Shown piece by piece: positions 33,669 through 46,975 of a stretch of 64,000 nucleotides of DNA (positions within the stretch are counted from its first letter, which is position 1; each line of letters opens with the position of its first letter). The translations under genes and the position numbers were made by a program. The stretch spans positions 6,973,501 through 7,037,500 of the forward strand of contig NC_092581.1 in assembly GCF_037975245.1 (NCBI RefSeq), in the 5' to 3' direction. Under the pieces are notes generated by a model that did no database searches, had not been told where the DNA came from, and saw only the letters and a list, made by a program, of their open reading frames with translations. The DNA is from Apostichopus japonicus (taxonomy: Eukaryota > Echinodermata > Holothuroidea > Aspidochirotida > Stichopodidae).

Positions 33669-36600
33669 AAGATTAACTGACTCACAGGAATATCAATACT
33701 TGCTCTACTTGCTATATCAAATTGACTTTTTAGTATAGGTGATAAAGAATCTATTGAAGACTTGTTTCCTCTGTAAAGAACTAACAGGCCTTCTTCCGTC
33801 AGTACCCGGGCAGCTCTAAGTTTGATATGAGGTTATGAAGTAATGAGGCCTGAACATCATCAATCTGAATGGTGTACTTCACGTCCTTTGTGGTGATTTG
33901 TTCCTCTTCCTTTGCTCCCTCTAGCGTGTTGAGGGCACAAACTGCCCTCCTCTTCAAGTTTTCCTGGTCCTGGAAATTATGAAGTAAAGTTTGTTACCTT
34001 GTTGATCAATTCAATAACTGTCTTTAAGTAAATACTAACAATGCATTCATTCATTGTTCAAATACTAAAATACAGTAGATAAACTGAATGGGCTACATGG
34101 TGTGACTGCTCCAGTGATGCAGTCATTATAATTGTGCACATATTTTCTACAAATAAATGACTAAATGTACATATATATTGTTCATCTTTTAAGCTTGCAA
34201 AGAGGCTTGCAGTCTCCAGCAGGATTACAATCTATGATCCCTGTTCGCTCTATATGTGGATGATCTATGATTCTATGTATGATACATGTTTCCATCTAGT
34301 TTAAAACAGTAATGGTCAGTGATGTCAGTCCTGCTGTTGTTAGGAACCAAATAATACTGTTTTTGACTGTCTATTTGACTGTACATTTAAAGGTGCAATG
34401 ACTCAGAAAAACAATTGATCAGTCAGTCAACTGTCAAACATACAATAATAACTACCGTTGAATGTGCATCATCCAAAACATGATACATATTATTTGACTG
34501 AAAATTGGATTGTAGGGTTTGATGAGAGCCTTTATTGATCAGGAAGATTTTTTTAATTTGTTTCCTAACCGCTGTGCAATAGCCTGTCCATCTAAATTGA
34601 TAAAAAAAAATTAATCAGTTTATAGTCAGTAATAAATACAGTTTGTAAATCATATTAAATCAAAGGGAATTTAGATTTTCTGAGGAACCATTTTCAAACT
34701 GATTGAATTGTGAGTTGGTAACATTAACACTACATTGCAGAACTTTTCATGTGACATCCAAAGAAATCACAAATTGAAATTAAGATTACCCAATTTACTA
34801 AAATTTTTGAAATTTGTTGTTTATTTGCATAACAAGTAATATGTCTCTAACTATCCACCAACTACATTAAGTGGGATGTTATACCTATTCTAGGGTATCA
34901 GCAAGCATATCTCAAATATGAGAACTTTCCCATCTGATACATCATGCTCAGAAATTTACTTGCACAACATTAATTTGCAACGCAATCTAATGAAAAAAAG
35001 AAACATGTTTTACAATTGACAGTACCTCTATGGTCAAGTACTGTACATCCATTGACCTCATGAAAAAGTTAGAAAAAGTTAGCAGTCTTCATGGTGGGTA
35101 GCCTTCAGCCCCTTCTTAAAGTTAAAAGTAGAACAAACACTATCCTTTATAATCAAATTAAAATCATATGCAAACAGATTGGTGATCATTTTTGTGAGCC
35201 AACTACTTAAAGAAATTAACCCCCTCCTAAAAGATTTGTCATGCACAATAAATTTTAGTCCAAAATTCAAGTATAAATTTGCATCCAAACTTTAATGTTT
35301 TTCAGATCTTGGCCTCTGTCAACTATTTTACCTTTACTTTACTGACCTCTGCTGGCCTTAGACCTCCATAGAAAATAACATGTTTTTTTAATACTCAAAC
35401 ATTCAATGTACATGTGAAGTTCATAAACAAAGTACTTCTTGATCTATCATGTCTACAAGCCAATGCATCACAGACAAAAACATATGCAGTAGCATTACCG
35501 TCACATATGCTTCCTTTGCTTTTGACAGGGAATAAACATCAAAACTGATATACATCAGCACATATTATACATCTACTGATGGTGATGACTAAGCATACTG
35601 CATCAACAGAAGACGTATGGTATCGTAGCTGATGGATAAGATATGACATGCACAATACACAAAGAAGGACATGTCAAAGAAACGTTAACTTTGTAAACAC
35701 AGAGACAAACAAGCTCCCATGGCCCTTTGTTTTGCTAGCAAAATATTCACCATCTCCATTTACCTGTGAACCTGTGCTTGATTGACACACATGCAATAAG
35801 TGCATTATGATATTAATATTTAAAATATAGCATGAATTGATATCCTAGCAATATTGCAGCTAGTACAAAAATACATATAATAACTTATACTTGATATCAT
35901 GAGACATTCATATCCCACCAATCCTATCATAGCTCCTTACCCACAGCTCCTATTTAAAAACGCATGTATAACCCAGGTACAGATTCTGAAGTAAGGAAAA
36001 TAGAGTAGCATACCTTATACTGCACCAAGTTGTGAAACTTGTATTCAGTGCTAGCTGTCCCAATGCTCATCCAGGGCACATCACTGGTCGAATGTCGCAG
36101 TCGAAGCAGATGACCAATACTTTAATGGAGGGTCGGGAACAAAAATGGCAACCGAAGCAGGAGGGTACAGAGGATTCAATGTATGCTGTTTGTACATTTT
36201 GTCTATTAATATTTTGCCATGCACTGACCTCTTCCTCCTTCTTGGTGCTGGAAGTTTCTCTATGCTGACCTCATCAGCCAGATGATCCATAGATGGAGTT
36301 TGACTGCTTGATGGTACTGCTTCGTCACATATTTTCAGTAGAAACATTTGGCTCGTTGACCACGGAGAAATTGACTGTTATCCTTGTCACAGATAGGTAT
36401 TTGTTTTGCTTCTCCTAGTAAAAAAAAAAGTCTTCTTTCGGAGGCATATTTGCAGGAAAACTTTTGAAGATGAAAAACATGAAGAACTTAGGTGAAGGTG
36501 AAGTTTCCTTAATCAAGGGAAGGGGGGGGGGAGGGTAGGGGGTCTTCAATTTCGAAATTGGAGAGAGAATGACAAGGAACATGCAATCAGCTATCCCTTG

Positions 36601-37371
36601 TATTTTGACCCAAAACACATACATATGTATAAAAAGTCTTCTTTTGGAATTGATGATGAATACTCACTAAACCTGTATTTGTAACCCTCTCATTTACCAA
36701 CAACCATGCATAGAAATCACTCCAGTAAAGATTTACTACAATAATTACATACTTTCAAAAGAAAAGATGCAGTTTTTAGTTTAAAGGTCAAGTGACACGT
36801 AGGCTTGCCTTTACATAATATTAAACTTAACAATTCTTACATTAAGAAAAACCCAACACCGCGATTTTTGTCCGTCTCCAAAGGGGTAGAAATCGGTAAA
36901 AAGTACTATTACATAATAGATTCAGTGACGTCACCGGGAGGGGGGGGGGGGAGCGCAGAAGAGTGCAAACTGTACATGTCCTGCGCAGTGCATTGGGTAT
37001 GTAGAAATCTCAAACTTCTCGAAAATATTACCTGTTTCAGCAGTCTGTTACAAGAAAGTTAAGATTTGGATTAAGATGAAAAATCACAAATTGATACATA
37101 AGACATAGAACAAAACATCCATTGACTTCTTTTTCCATAAATTCCTTGCATTTTCTTCCTATCAAGCAACATAAACTCAGCAAAAATCGGCTAGATTGAC
37201 TCGTTCAGGGAAAGTCGAAAACAAATGACATCATTTGTTTACCAAGTCGAAAGTGCATGATATTGTCGCATGGAACTGCTTATTGCTACCACATACAGTT
37301 TCTATACACGCACTGTAGTACGCTTATATACACAGCACAGCATACACAGCATAGCTTATACATATCGCGAA

Positions 37372-39190
37372 ATGGCTGCTGGTGGCATTGACACACAGTA
37401 TTTAGATAGCAACGGCGAAGAAGTAAGGGAAATGGAGGACATGGTGGACGATCGTAGGGAAGTTTTTCCCTACATGTTCGAACCGAAGACCAGCGAAGAG
37501 GAAGCGGGATCGGACAGCGATGTCGAAATTGATCGTCTTGACGGAACACAATGGTAACCTTGCGCCTAGCGTACTATACTGTATATAGGATAGTTGTGTC
37601 ACTAGTTAGGCCTAGAACCGATAAATGTTTCCTAACTTTGCTCATACTCTTAGCTAGCCAATTTGTTAATGGGGCAGCAAAATTAACATGAGAGTGCGGT
37701 CGAGTTAAGTTAAGGAAGTTACTATTTTCCTTAAAAGTTGTGGCAGCACATGCCCCAGCAACATGTCACACAGACATATTTCATTTAGTTAGTAGATTGA
37801 AGGAGCCAATTGGAAGAGTGCACAACAACTTCAGAGGTGGTCTATTATTAATTTCCTAGCAGTTGTTGTGGCAAATTAGTGAAGTTACCACAAATCAGGG
37901 AAAGGGTGGGGGGGGGGGAGGGAGAAGGTGGCACCTCACACCAGCTTTTCGTCATTTCCCCTTACGCTTATTTCGCTTATTTCATAACACGATTTTCTCA
38001 ATCTAGGGAATGGATTCAGAAGTGGGAAAAAGAGTTGGAAACGAGGCAACATCGGCCTGTTTATTTTCCTTTGCAGCATTGTCCCAACAGATGCGAGAAC
38101 TCTAAGATGAGGCTACCCCCTTCTTCACTTATAATAAGCTTCAATTGTAGACAGCCCTTCAGAGGTTTTTTTTTTTCTATTTTGACATATTAGTATGCCC
38201 CAATAATTGAGGCCGGTATGAAGTCATTGAAAATTGGCTCTTTATCATTTGAACTGGTTTTCATTGTTTGCAGGTGTCATTGTGGCCAGTGTGCTGTGAT
38301 GCCTACAGCAAGGGAGTGTAGATGCTGCAGGGAAATAGAAAAAGTAAGGAATGTGATAGATGAAGAAGATGCTGCATGCATCACCTTACACCCAGGTTTT
38401 GAAGCTGTGTGCCTGAACCCATGAGTGCTACAGACATCCTACTACGTGAACCGTCAACAGTATGGTGGCCATGCACAGGAAAATAGCATCCATGAGTAAG
38501 TAGAGAATACATTATATATGTTGTATACCCTTATTCATTGCTCTGACCTGCTGTTGAATGATGTAACAATACAGAGGGTGTGCTTGTATTCATAGTTTGA
38601 TTTTGTTGTGAAGGGAATTACATTAAGATATAGATTTGATCAAGAAAATGTGTGCACCATGTTCAAAACCTGCTTCTGATTAGGACATTTTGTGCAAAAA
38701 CAAAAACTGTTGCAATGTCCTTGAGGTTAACCCTTATCATGCTGACTGACATAGTAGTCATTTACACTGAGCCACGGAACCAAATGCCACACAAAAAAAT
38801 GTCCACCATGCTTGGGCATGATCCATTTACAAATTTTAGTTACCGAGATTCAATGATCAGTTTGTGTAAATTGTATAGCTAGGCCTAAAACTTTAGGGGA
38901 GGCAGATTTAGGGGCCAATCAAAATTCTGGATATCATATGGAGATTTATTTTAAAATTGACGTCCCCAGATGGCTAACAAGCTTTTGTGTGTCTTCATCT
39001 TTCATAGCTGGTTTTCATATGATTATTTTACAGGAAATACAGGCACACAGCATACAGACAACTTGTACGGATGTGCTGGCAGTTTTTAGGGAAGGAGGTT
39101 CGTGTTGTTCTTGCATCCTGTGCGGTAAGGAGGATTCGAGCAGCTTTTCCATCTGAACAGTATGAAGGGTTTAAATTACCAAGACTGTGA
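37372..39190 (+). pseudogene. P2X7-C-terminal-domain-like gene, three exons, one in-frame stop
   Basis: Exon 1 37372-37553, exon 2 38274-38495, exon 3 39034-39190 (TGA 39188-39190). Donors are GTAACC and GTAAGT, acceptors TTTGCAG and TTTACAG, and phases fit at both junctions. The 186-codon product starts with an acidic region (TSEEEAGSDSDVEIDRL), then WCHCGQC, RECRCCREIEK and ACITLHPGFEAVCLN, then RHTAYRQLVRMCWQFLG, VLASCAVRRIRAAFPSEQY. This Cys pattern and order match the cytoplasmic zinc-binding domain at the C-terminus of P2X7 receptors, which is widespread as a stand-alone gene in invertebrates. A TGA at 38422-38424, right after the conserved CLNP, truncates it before the second half of the domain. 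A TATA-like CTTATATACA lies about 50 bp upstream of the start. It sits between exons of an opposite-strand gene. Confidence 0.85.
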
Positions 39191-40070
39191 GAATGTGGAC
39201 TTTGTATGCCAAGTCAAACTATCATTTCTGCAAAGTTTAATGAAACAGGGTTCAGTCCTGTTTGTTTTGTGGCTGAATGGTGAACATTTTGGAATTCCAG
39301 CATACATTTTTCTGGTTCATGGTATTAACTACAATCTTGGATAAAATTTTACATTTTCAAGTTTGGGAAGCATTTTCAAGTTTATGAAGAATAATATAAT
39401 AATAGTTCATAAAAACATACCATTTAGATAGAGGCATTCAAATCACTCCATTTTGGTCAATAGTCATGGCACAATGCACAGTTGTCAGTCAAGTCTTTGG
39501 ATGCCCAACTAAAGCGACAGCTGATGCACCTGTGGATACATGGGTCAGGTTTTACCTGACAACTTGTACCTGAACAATTCCAATATATTTTTTACTGATT
39601 ACAACAAAAACCCTACACCTGTTTGTGCACCTAATAAGATGGATTATGTAATCTTCAGCAGGATGTGTGGTCATTGTCTCAGTAGCTTAACCACTGTTTA
39701 TGTATTAAAGTAAACATGTGGACAGAGTATTACATCCTGTCCCATCCCCTTGTAATCCATGGTAAAAGAGTGTATAAGATGCAACTTTCACCATTTGTAT
39801 TCAGTAGGAGATATCCAGCCAAGTGAAGATATAATATACTCTGTTAAATCCAACTATTTGTTTTTGCCTTTATTTCTTGTTCACATACCGCTGTGACAGC
39901 TCTACCAGATACAGTATGTATACGCTAATTGAAGTAAAGACTGATGGCCTCACCACACATTCCAGACTGTCCCACAGTGTTGGTGTCAAAATTAATAATG
40001 ATCCTCTTTCCAGAAAGTGATAGCACCAATTGATTTGCCAGACTAATCTACTATCAATCTTGAAAATTAC
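39191..40070. other. no additional gene seen
   Basis: Region between the P2X7-like gene and the next minus-strand exon; short frames only. Confidence 0.5.
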
Positions 40071-41099
40071 CTTGAAGCGTCATCCTTGTCATGTTCTGAT
40101 TCATGGAGTGTAGTCCGGACTACCTGGCGGTTTTTCGGTGTATCCCGATGAGGATGCCACAGCAGCAGACGGACCATCATCGCCACTGTGAGATGGCCCT
40201 GGTTGCTTTGATGGTGTTCTTGTCTCTGTTGGTCCAGTCAGCAACTTCAATGGTGGTAGGGGGACCAGTGAACACTGGATTTCTACATGTGTTACATTCA
40301 CTGAAAATTAGAATAAACGCTTATTATACCACACACATACAGTAGGTTGCTCTTGGACAGGGGTCAGCTGCCTAGATGGTTCACTTGTCTTTTCTCAAGG
40401 AGAGCATATCCTCCTACTTTATGTGGCTGCAAAAATATGGGCCACTCACACCATGAGCATTGCAAATGACTTCAGCTTGGTTTCATATAGTGTAACTACA
40501 ATCTCCCTTTTCTCAGTAACTATAGATGTAGCCTAAAGCCATCAGGTATAGCCTCCTCAACCACTCTCGTCAGGCAGGCGGATATGATGCATAAAATACA
40601 ATGTATGTTATCCCCTAGTCAGCCTGCCCCGATGTGCAGTTTTAATTGCTATTTTGCTTTCAATGAATACTGTTTCTAAAATTTTGCCCCCTGTACTCAC
40701 TTCTGCTATAGAATACTCTATAGATGTATGAAAGTTTTCCATTCTTCCTTGTATTACCCTAGCTTATACTTCTCCACCACATTTCCTCCCCCCACCCCTC
40801 CCCCATCCATCACTCTATTTATGGGGACCTTTCGGGCGTAATACTGCTGCCTCCTTTTTGTCTGGTAGCTTGCCCCCCATACATGCCTCGATGTTTTACT
40901 GGTGGAGATTCCTTGTATCCCGTTCAAAACTGACTACTTAAATCTTTAATGCCTGTCACCACCCTCCCCTCACCCATTTCCCAACTGTTTTGGGGTAATT
41001 ACAAGCACATGCATAAGATCATGCTACCTTTAGACGGAGATGTACATTCTGCAGAATCCTGCCTTTGTATTTTCACTGCAGTTGGTTGGGGAACAGCTT

Positions 41100-41341
41100 C
41101 TAGATTAATCTAAGTAGTGAAAATTGGGAAAGAAAATAACAAGGAAGTTATGAAAGTTCATTTAAGAAAGCAGTTTGATTTATTTGAAAGCACCTGTCAC
41201 AAGCATTTTCTCTTGTAACAAAAATTGCAGCCCTACCACCAAAAATGGCAAAATATAAGGATGTCATTTACTGTGCAACATATGAGCTATGACTCTGAGT
41301 ATGAAGATATGTGGGAGCACATTATTGGGCAAAATGACATG
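41100..41341. other. intronic or intergenic sequence before element copy A
   Basis: No feature except the polypyrimidine-poor acceptor of the exon at 41028-41099. TA at 41342-41343 is the left target duplication of the following element. Confidence 0.5.
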
Positions 41342-41551
41342 TACCCCTACCAAAAGGGTTACTTCGCTGCGCAGTCGCTGCGACTTCGCTGCGAAGGAAT
41401 TCCTTCGCTACAAGACTTCGCAGTACTTCACTTTTACTGTGACTTTGCCGTAACTTCGCGACAGCAGAAATATTACTTCGCCGCAGGGTTTTGCTCCTTG
41501 CGACTAGTCGCAGCAACATCGCAGCAAAGGAATATGACTTCGCAGGAGGCC

Positions 41552-41856
41552 CATCTTGTTGTAACTGGTCGCAGCTACTTCGCGGCAAGGAAAGTTACTT
41601 CGCAGGAAAGGCCTTCTTGTTGCAACCAGTCGCAGCTACTTCGCGGCAAGGAAAGTTACTTCGCAGGAAAGGCCTTCTTGTTGCAACCAGTCGCAGCTAC
41701 TTCGCGGCAAGGAAAGTTACTTTGCAGGAAAGGCCTTCTTGTTGCAACCAGTCGCAGCTACTTCGCGGCAAGGAAAGTTACTTTGCAGGACAGGCCTTCT
41801 TGTTGCAACCAGTCGCAGATACTTTGCGTCAAGAAATAATCACTTTACAGAAAGGT
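41552..41856. repeat. 61-bp tandem array, copy A left end (5 units)
   Basis: Units start at 41552, 41613, 41674, 41735 and 41796, exactly 61 bp apart, with the core GTTGCAACCAGTCGCAGCTA. The unit lacks stops in the plus frames, producing long apparent frames that are not genes. Confidence 0.95.
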
Positions 41857-42566
41857 ACCATTCCTGCAACTAGTTGTGGGAACTCAAGTTATTACTGCAT
41901 GATCATGATTCATGGGCAGGTTTCCCTTCTGCAATTAGCTGTATTTACCACACAGTGAGAAAGCTTTCATAGTGCAGCATAATGAAGCACATAGTGCAGC
42001 GGTTCTGCAGTTAACTTATCTTTACAACAAGGAGAAACTTACATACAATCTTACAGACTCAAACTCTACACAAACCAAACAGATATCATACATTTTTTAG
42101 GATTTCTTTTTATTGGTTTCAATTAAAGAGCCATCATCTTTTAAATGTTTTAAATTTTCCTGTAGGAATAGAAAATATGTGGTACCACTGAACAAACTGT
42201 AATGGTTACAACATGAGGAGAGGCACATTAGAGATTATGATTTCTGTTCTTTAATTTAAATAGGTTACTGTAACAATACATCAAGGCTTATAGATCAGCA
42301 ATTAAAAAATTACTGATCTTTTCATTTCTTCTAATTCGTACAGGAAACCCACAAATAACACTAAGCAATGCAAATTATTAAATTTTCAGAATCTTAAAAG
42401 TAATCTCAAAACTCTGAGAACAAAACTCAGAAAGATTCTTATTCTTAATTCTACCAAACTTCACTGTAGTTTCTGTTAATCAATTAATAGGTTTCAGTTA
42501 ATAGGTTTAAAATGTTAATCAGGTTCTTAAAATTTGGAAAGTCATTGAGAAACAATCCATACTTCC

Positions 42567-43351
42567 CTTAAATCTATGCTGAATTTTATCTACAAAACCA
42601 GGATGCTGAAACAAGTTTTGAAAGAGGCTCTAGTGTTACATTGAGGAATTTGTTCTTCTCAAAGTCAATTGTCATCCTGCATATATTACAGTACGTTTGG
42701 CCATCTTCAACAGAGCTAAAACAGGACCCACAGTAATAATACTCTTGCACTGGTGAATCTGCCTTTTCAAAATAGTTCTTAAACTTATCAAGACTACCAA
42801 GGGCAGAGTGAGTTTCCATACAATGGAGACTAATTAGTGCTAGCATATCAGACAGCTGGACATCAGTGATGGAATGCGTAGTTGCAAATGTGAGTATCAG
42901 GAGAAGACTTGTTTCTACTGTCATCCAATGTCCTCTATAGATGTATGATGAACCACTCCTGGACTCTGACTCTGACTCTTCATCATCTTCCAAAGGTGAA
43001 GCATCACAGGTATCATCGGGCTCACCCAACGTATCCTGCCACTTATCAGAAATGTGACCATCTTGGTCAAGAGTTGCCTGCCAGTTTGTAATGTTCATCA
43101 GTTCACTTACTTCCATTGCTAAAGGTATAGATGATGGGTGGATAAGTGTTGTGGGACTTTCATCAGTGCACTGATAATCTGGCTGCAAGCTCTCTACAAA
43201 GGACGATGAGCCACCCTCAGTATGGCCAGCCATATAAAATTCAGATAAGGCTGGAGTAAAAGTTACTGACTGAACATTGGATGAAGCTGGTATTTCTCTT
43301 CTACGTGGTTGGTTGTACCAAGTAGGCCTAAGTTGGCCTCATGAGTTCACT
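42567..43351 (-). pseudogene. copy A zinc-ribbon exon of the repeat-ended element
   Basis: The exon starts after a TTTCAG acceptor. Its conceptual protein begins at ATG 43342-43340 but meets a stop from an 8-base insertion, then is open from 43233. It is acidic and serine-rich, with a hydrophobic helix pair (TVETSLLLILTFATTHSITD, LSDMLALISLHCMETHSAL), then a CX2CX10CX2C zinc ribbon in YYYCGSCFSSVEDGQTYCN. A short deletion shifts the frame near 42625, and the donor after TTTAAG reads GGAAGT instead of GTAAGT. The layout resembles the N-terminal region of some animal transposase-like proteins; that assignment is inference. Confidence 0.6.
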
Positions 43352-44142
43352 CTGAAATCAGGAGTAACACTGGGCTCTGAAAATAATATATGAAATGAAG
43401 TTAATCCCTGTCAAATTTAAATAATGCAATGAGGTGTCATATTATATGCGCAATGAAGTGTCAATGTTCAGCTTAATTTTGACATGACGCAACTATCCTG
43501 GGGGTCTGAGGTGCATCATACAGTTGATAGGTGCATTAGGCCTAATAGCAGACACCACATGTTATGATTAAAACGCAGAGTTTATTGACTGAGACATAAA
43601 GCCAGGGCTAAGATTGTGAATTCATGCTGTTTAATCTAGCACGTCATGTCTGCAGGAGGGGGGGGGGGGGGGCTGTTGACTGGCGTGATTATCATTCCGA
43701 CTTGCTGTGGCCATTGACCCACCAACAGGCTAATTTCAATTGCTGACTAGGCTTTCTATAGGAATTGTACTCACCAATATTTGTTTGCTGGAAATAGTTT
43801 GCTGTAAGTTCATTCCGAGTCGTTGATTTTTGAGAGTAGATCTACAGGGAAAAAAAGGGTACAATGACACTGTAGGTGTAGGCACAGAAATAAGTAATCA
43901 GCATATGCAGCCAATGGATACTACTTTAATCTTTAATTATTAGAGTTAGTAAAATACTCTAAGACCTAGGCTACTACTTACAAGCATTGTAGTACCACTA
44001 CTAGGCCTCGCCCTAACTGTAGCATAACATAGACTTGACCCTCCTAGCCTATAGGCTATTTCTGTAGCCTACACTGACTGTGCATGAAGGCATATAGTAG
44101 CCTTACTCATAAGCCCCCCCCCCCCCCTACTAACTAGTAGTA

Positions 44143-44630
44143 TAGTCAGTATTGCGAAGTTCGCCATACTGCGAAAATCGGCCACCCTTAAGAAACACAC
44201 GATTTCACCATGACAACCTATAGCAACAGCCAATTTCACGAAAAATTACGAAGCTACAGTTATTTTCTCTCCAAAATGACCCGTGTGCAAGAAATTACTT
44301 ACATATTTGTCAATAAAATGACGAAAGATCTATGAAGTCTGTTATAATTACTGAAAAAGCAACAGCGCCACCAATTTTTACCAGCGCCACACTGTAGGTT
44401 GCGTGGCCGAAATTCGCAATACTCTAGCAAGAAATACCAGTTCCACAATCACGAAGAATTTTCTTGGAAAACAACGTGAAAACAGTTTGCAGGAAAGAAA
44501 GTTTGGCCGTGTATCGTACTAAAACACAATTCTCCCACCATATGAAGTATATTTTCTGGTGATTTATACCAGAAGATTTAGTTTTGGGGTGTTTTAAGTC
44601 TTAAGTGGGCGAACTTCGAAGTCACCATCC
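44143..44630. mobile_element. 488-bp insertion unique to copy A
   Basis: Copy B lacks this block. TA flanks both sides (44141-44142, 44631-44632). The ends carry the inverted phrase CGAAGTTCGCC (left GCGAAGTTCGCC, right GGCGAACTTCGAAG). It is probably a mariner-type or other TA-targeting MITE that landed after copy A was in place. Confidence 0.65.
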
Positions 44631-45619
44631 TACTACCACACTAGCCTAGATTGAGCGTTACTAGAATTAGTTTTCAAGTAGTTCGATGGGATCGTTATTA
44701 CTTGGCTTGGCATCTCCAAATAAAAAATGATTAACCACTTACTCCATCATGTATATCAATCGAATGCTGCAGCCTGCCGGGAATGATAGTATTTAAATAA
44801 ATATAGACCGAATAGTGACTGTACTACTACTGTAGTGAGTGTAAAATTATTTTCACGTCTCGTGCAACTGCTCATGATACTACTACCAGCACGGGAACTT
44901 CTAAAACAGAACGACGACTGTTGTGTAAATTTGAAGTAAACAAGTCTACACAACAGGTTACTGTTTTTTGTTGTCCATACAATCATATAGGTTGGCTGGT
45001 TTCAACCAGGTTTAAGTACGCAGTAACAAGTTGCTAGAAAGGATCTGATAAAAGGTGATATACTTACAACATCTCGTACAGTTTGACAAAGGGATACTGA
45101 ATCGAGTTGGTTTTAATGTCTGGATGCGTGATTCCTTTTCATTCCATTTCATTCATTTTTCATCTACACGATTGAATTTACATCATAACCAACAACGTAA
45201 AAATGTACAAATTGAGTCAGATGTTGTCTATTAAGATGATTGGCCAATCAGAAACTGCGAACGCTTTCGATTGCGTAACAATCCATCTTTCAAATACAAT
45301 ACCGACTGTATCGACATTCAGATTCTCTAGCTCTCTCGACTTTTAGGTTTCTTACATGAATTCTTTATTAAAATTCTTTACGAAATACTCAATACTTTGG
45401 ACCATTGTTCTGTGGAATATATTTATATTTTTGAACAGAAACCAAGATTTTCTGTGACTTTGTTAACGTTTTTACTTTGCTACAGTAGGTTTTCACGTTA
45501 CCTGACTGAGTAGCCTAACTTAAACTTAGTGCGTAGGTTACTGTTAGTATTGGTGTTAGTAACGAAGCAAACCTAATCCAGCTTTCTTGCTTTTGCATAA
45601 CTGTTAACGTCGAATAAAA

Positions 45620-45844
45620 TGCAATTTTCAAAAGACGAAGTGGATACAATTGCTAGGGATTTTGGGCTGCCATCTTCGCTTGGAGGTGATTGCTAGCATA
45701 TCTGCCTTTTCTGGTTGATAGACAGTCAATTTGGTGTACAGTAGCCAATGGATGACGAGGGACAAATCTCAATGGCCTTTGGGGGAAAATTCCGGGCATT
45801 TTATACAGCTTCAGAAACATATGATGCATCGTTTGCTTATGGTG
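45620..45844 (+). pseudogene. copy A plus-strand 5' exon region
   Basis: ATG at 45620 opens a frame starting MQFSKDEVDTIARD that ends within about 40 codons. A second frame through 45720-45844 reaches a good donor, GGTG|GTAAGT (intron from 45845), and is in phase with the exon at 46976 through the frame containing GHFIQLQKHMMHRL. The exact exon structure is uncertain. Copy B has the same signals at about 53836-54061. Confidence 0.4.
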
Positions 45845-46975
45845 GTAAGTTCCAGTCAGCTAAAGGATATAAATCGACTATAGCCTTGCTAAGCCTAGGC
45901 AGTATAAAGTAGTGATTTTAGCCGAACACAGAGTAGGCCTAGGCGGCATGCATCAATATTATCACTTCAGGGACTCATTTACAGTATTTCAGTGCAAAGA
46001 ATCCTGAAGTTAACTTTAAATGTTAAAGCCTATAGCATGCCTGCTTGGAATGTAATTTGCCCATGTCTCAAGGGGTATAACTAAGCTACTGTAACTAGTT
46101 GATTAAATTCACTATCAATCTAAGTTCCAGTTCCAAACAAACCAGCCAGTGAACTTTTTAATTGGAACCATGGTTCAACCACAGATATAGCACAAAACAA
46201 TTGAGTCTGTACTGTCTTTATATGACAGATGTGAAATGGGATAAATATGCTATGCTAAATATTGAAACTGTGTTCCTCTAAGATGTGAAGATATTGCCTG
46301 TGTTTCTGTTGTGGTGGTGATTAAATAAAGATAGGCCTAGTATGATTCACGATACTAGATCCAATACGTTTTTTTTTTAGTTAAATTGAAGTTTGCAAAC
46401 TGAGCACTTGAGTTTTCTTAAAATGTAAATGAAAATATGATATTTTAAATATCTCACAGAAAGAGAAAGTTCTTCAGTGGTTTCCTGATATCCGCAAATT
46501 TTCTCTCAACATCTGCTTTGAATAGCCATTCAATCTTCGCCGATCTTCATTGAATAGCCAGTTATAAGCCAAACACAAGTTTGGCGTATTTATTTATTAT
46601 CTTGCATATAAATGAGTCAACAGCACCAAATGTGAAAGTCCCAATTGTTGATATCTAAAACTAGATTGACCTGTATGCATGGAGTACCCACCCTCGGGAT
46701 AACTCCATTTTTAAGGGAAGGCTGGCACTTGAGTTTTGATCAAGCTAAAAACGTCTTGACATAGATATCAGTGAGTACAGATCAACAGATTCTGCTCAGA
46801 ATTCGCTTGCTACAGTATATTTCTTAACAGAACTTGGGTTGATGAGTGTTAGGGTTGAGGCGTGTTTAAGTGTCCAGAAGTGGTATTCCAAAAATGCCAT
46901 GAATAATATGTTTAATTTGCAGAGATCCAGATTGCTTCTAATCAGTTTGTTGTTATTTTTTTTTCTTTCTTTTAG

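Larger units (their letters stand above)
33799..41099 (-). pseudogene. downstream exons of a decayed THAP-type gene
   Basis: Five exon-like blocks on the minus strand: 41028-41099, 40071-40300, 36229-36414, 34456-34591 and 33799-33969 (stop TGA at 33799-33801). All have AG acceptors, and each internal donor is GT. Phases agree at 41028/40300 and at 36229/34591 and 34456/33969, and the last two exons are fully open. The encoded protein would be Pro/Ser-rich (KQPGPSHSGDDGPSAAVASS), then basic (KLPAPRRRKR), then a helical tail (LKRRAVCALNTLEGAKEEEQ, DDVQASLLHNLISNLELPGY). Lesions: a one-base shift near 40105 and, in the phase-consistent frame of 36229-36414, a TGA and a TAA. I do not recognise the tail domain. 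Linkage to the THAP exon at 48620 is inferred from order and strand. Confidence 0.6.

Noticed and set aside
33476-33670. Poly-proline/histidine protein
   Set aside because: Direct translation of a (CCA)n microsatellite.
36081-36347. Stand-alone 88-residue gene
   Set aside because: Better explained as an exon with splice acceptor at 36415 and donor at 36228 in the THAP-type gene.
41225-41958. Open frames of 155-204 codons over the 61-bp array
   Set aside because: Pure tandem-repeat translation in shifting frames, with no domain or splice context.
44099-44127. Polycytosine run as a regulatory signal
   Set aside because: Length differs between copies A and B like an ordinary homopolymer.
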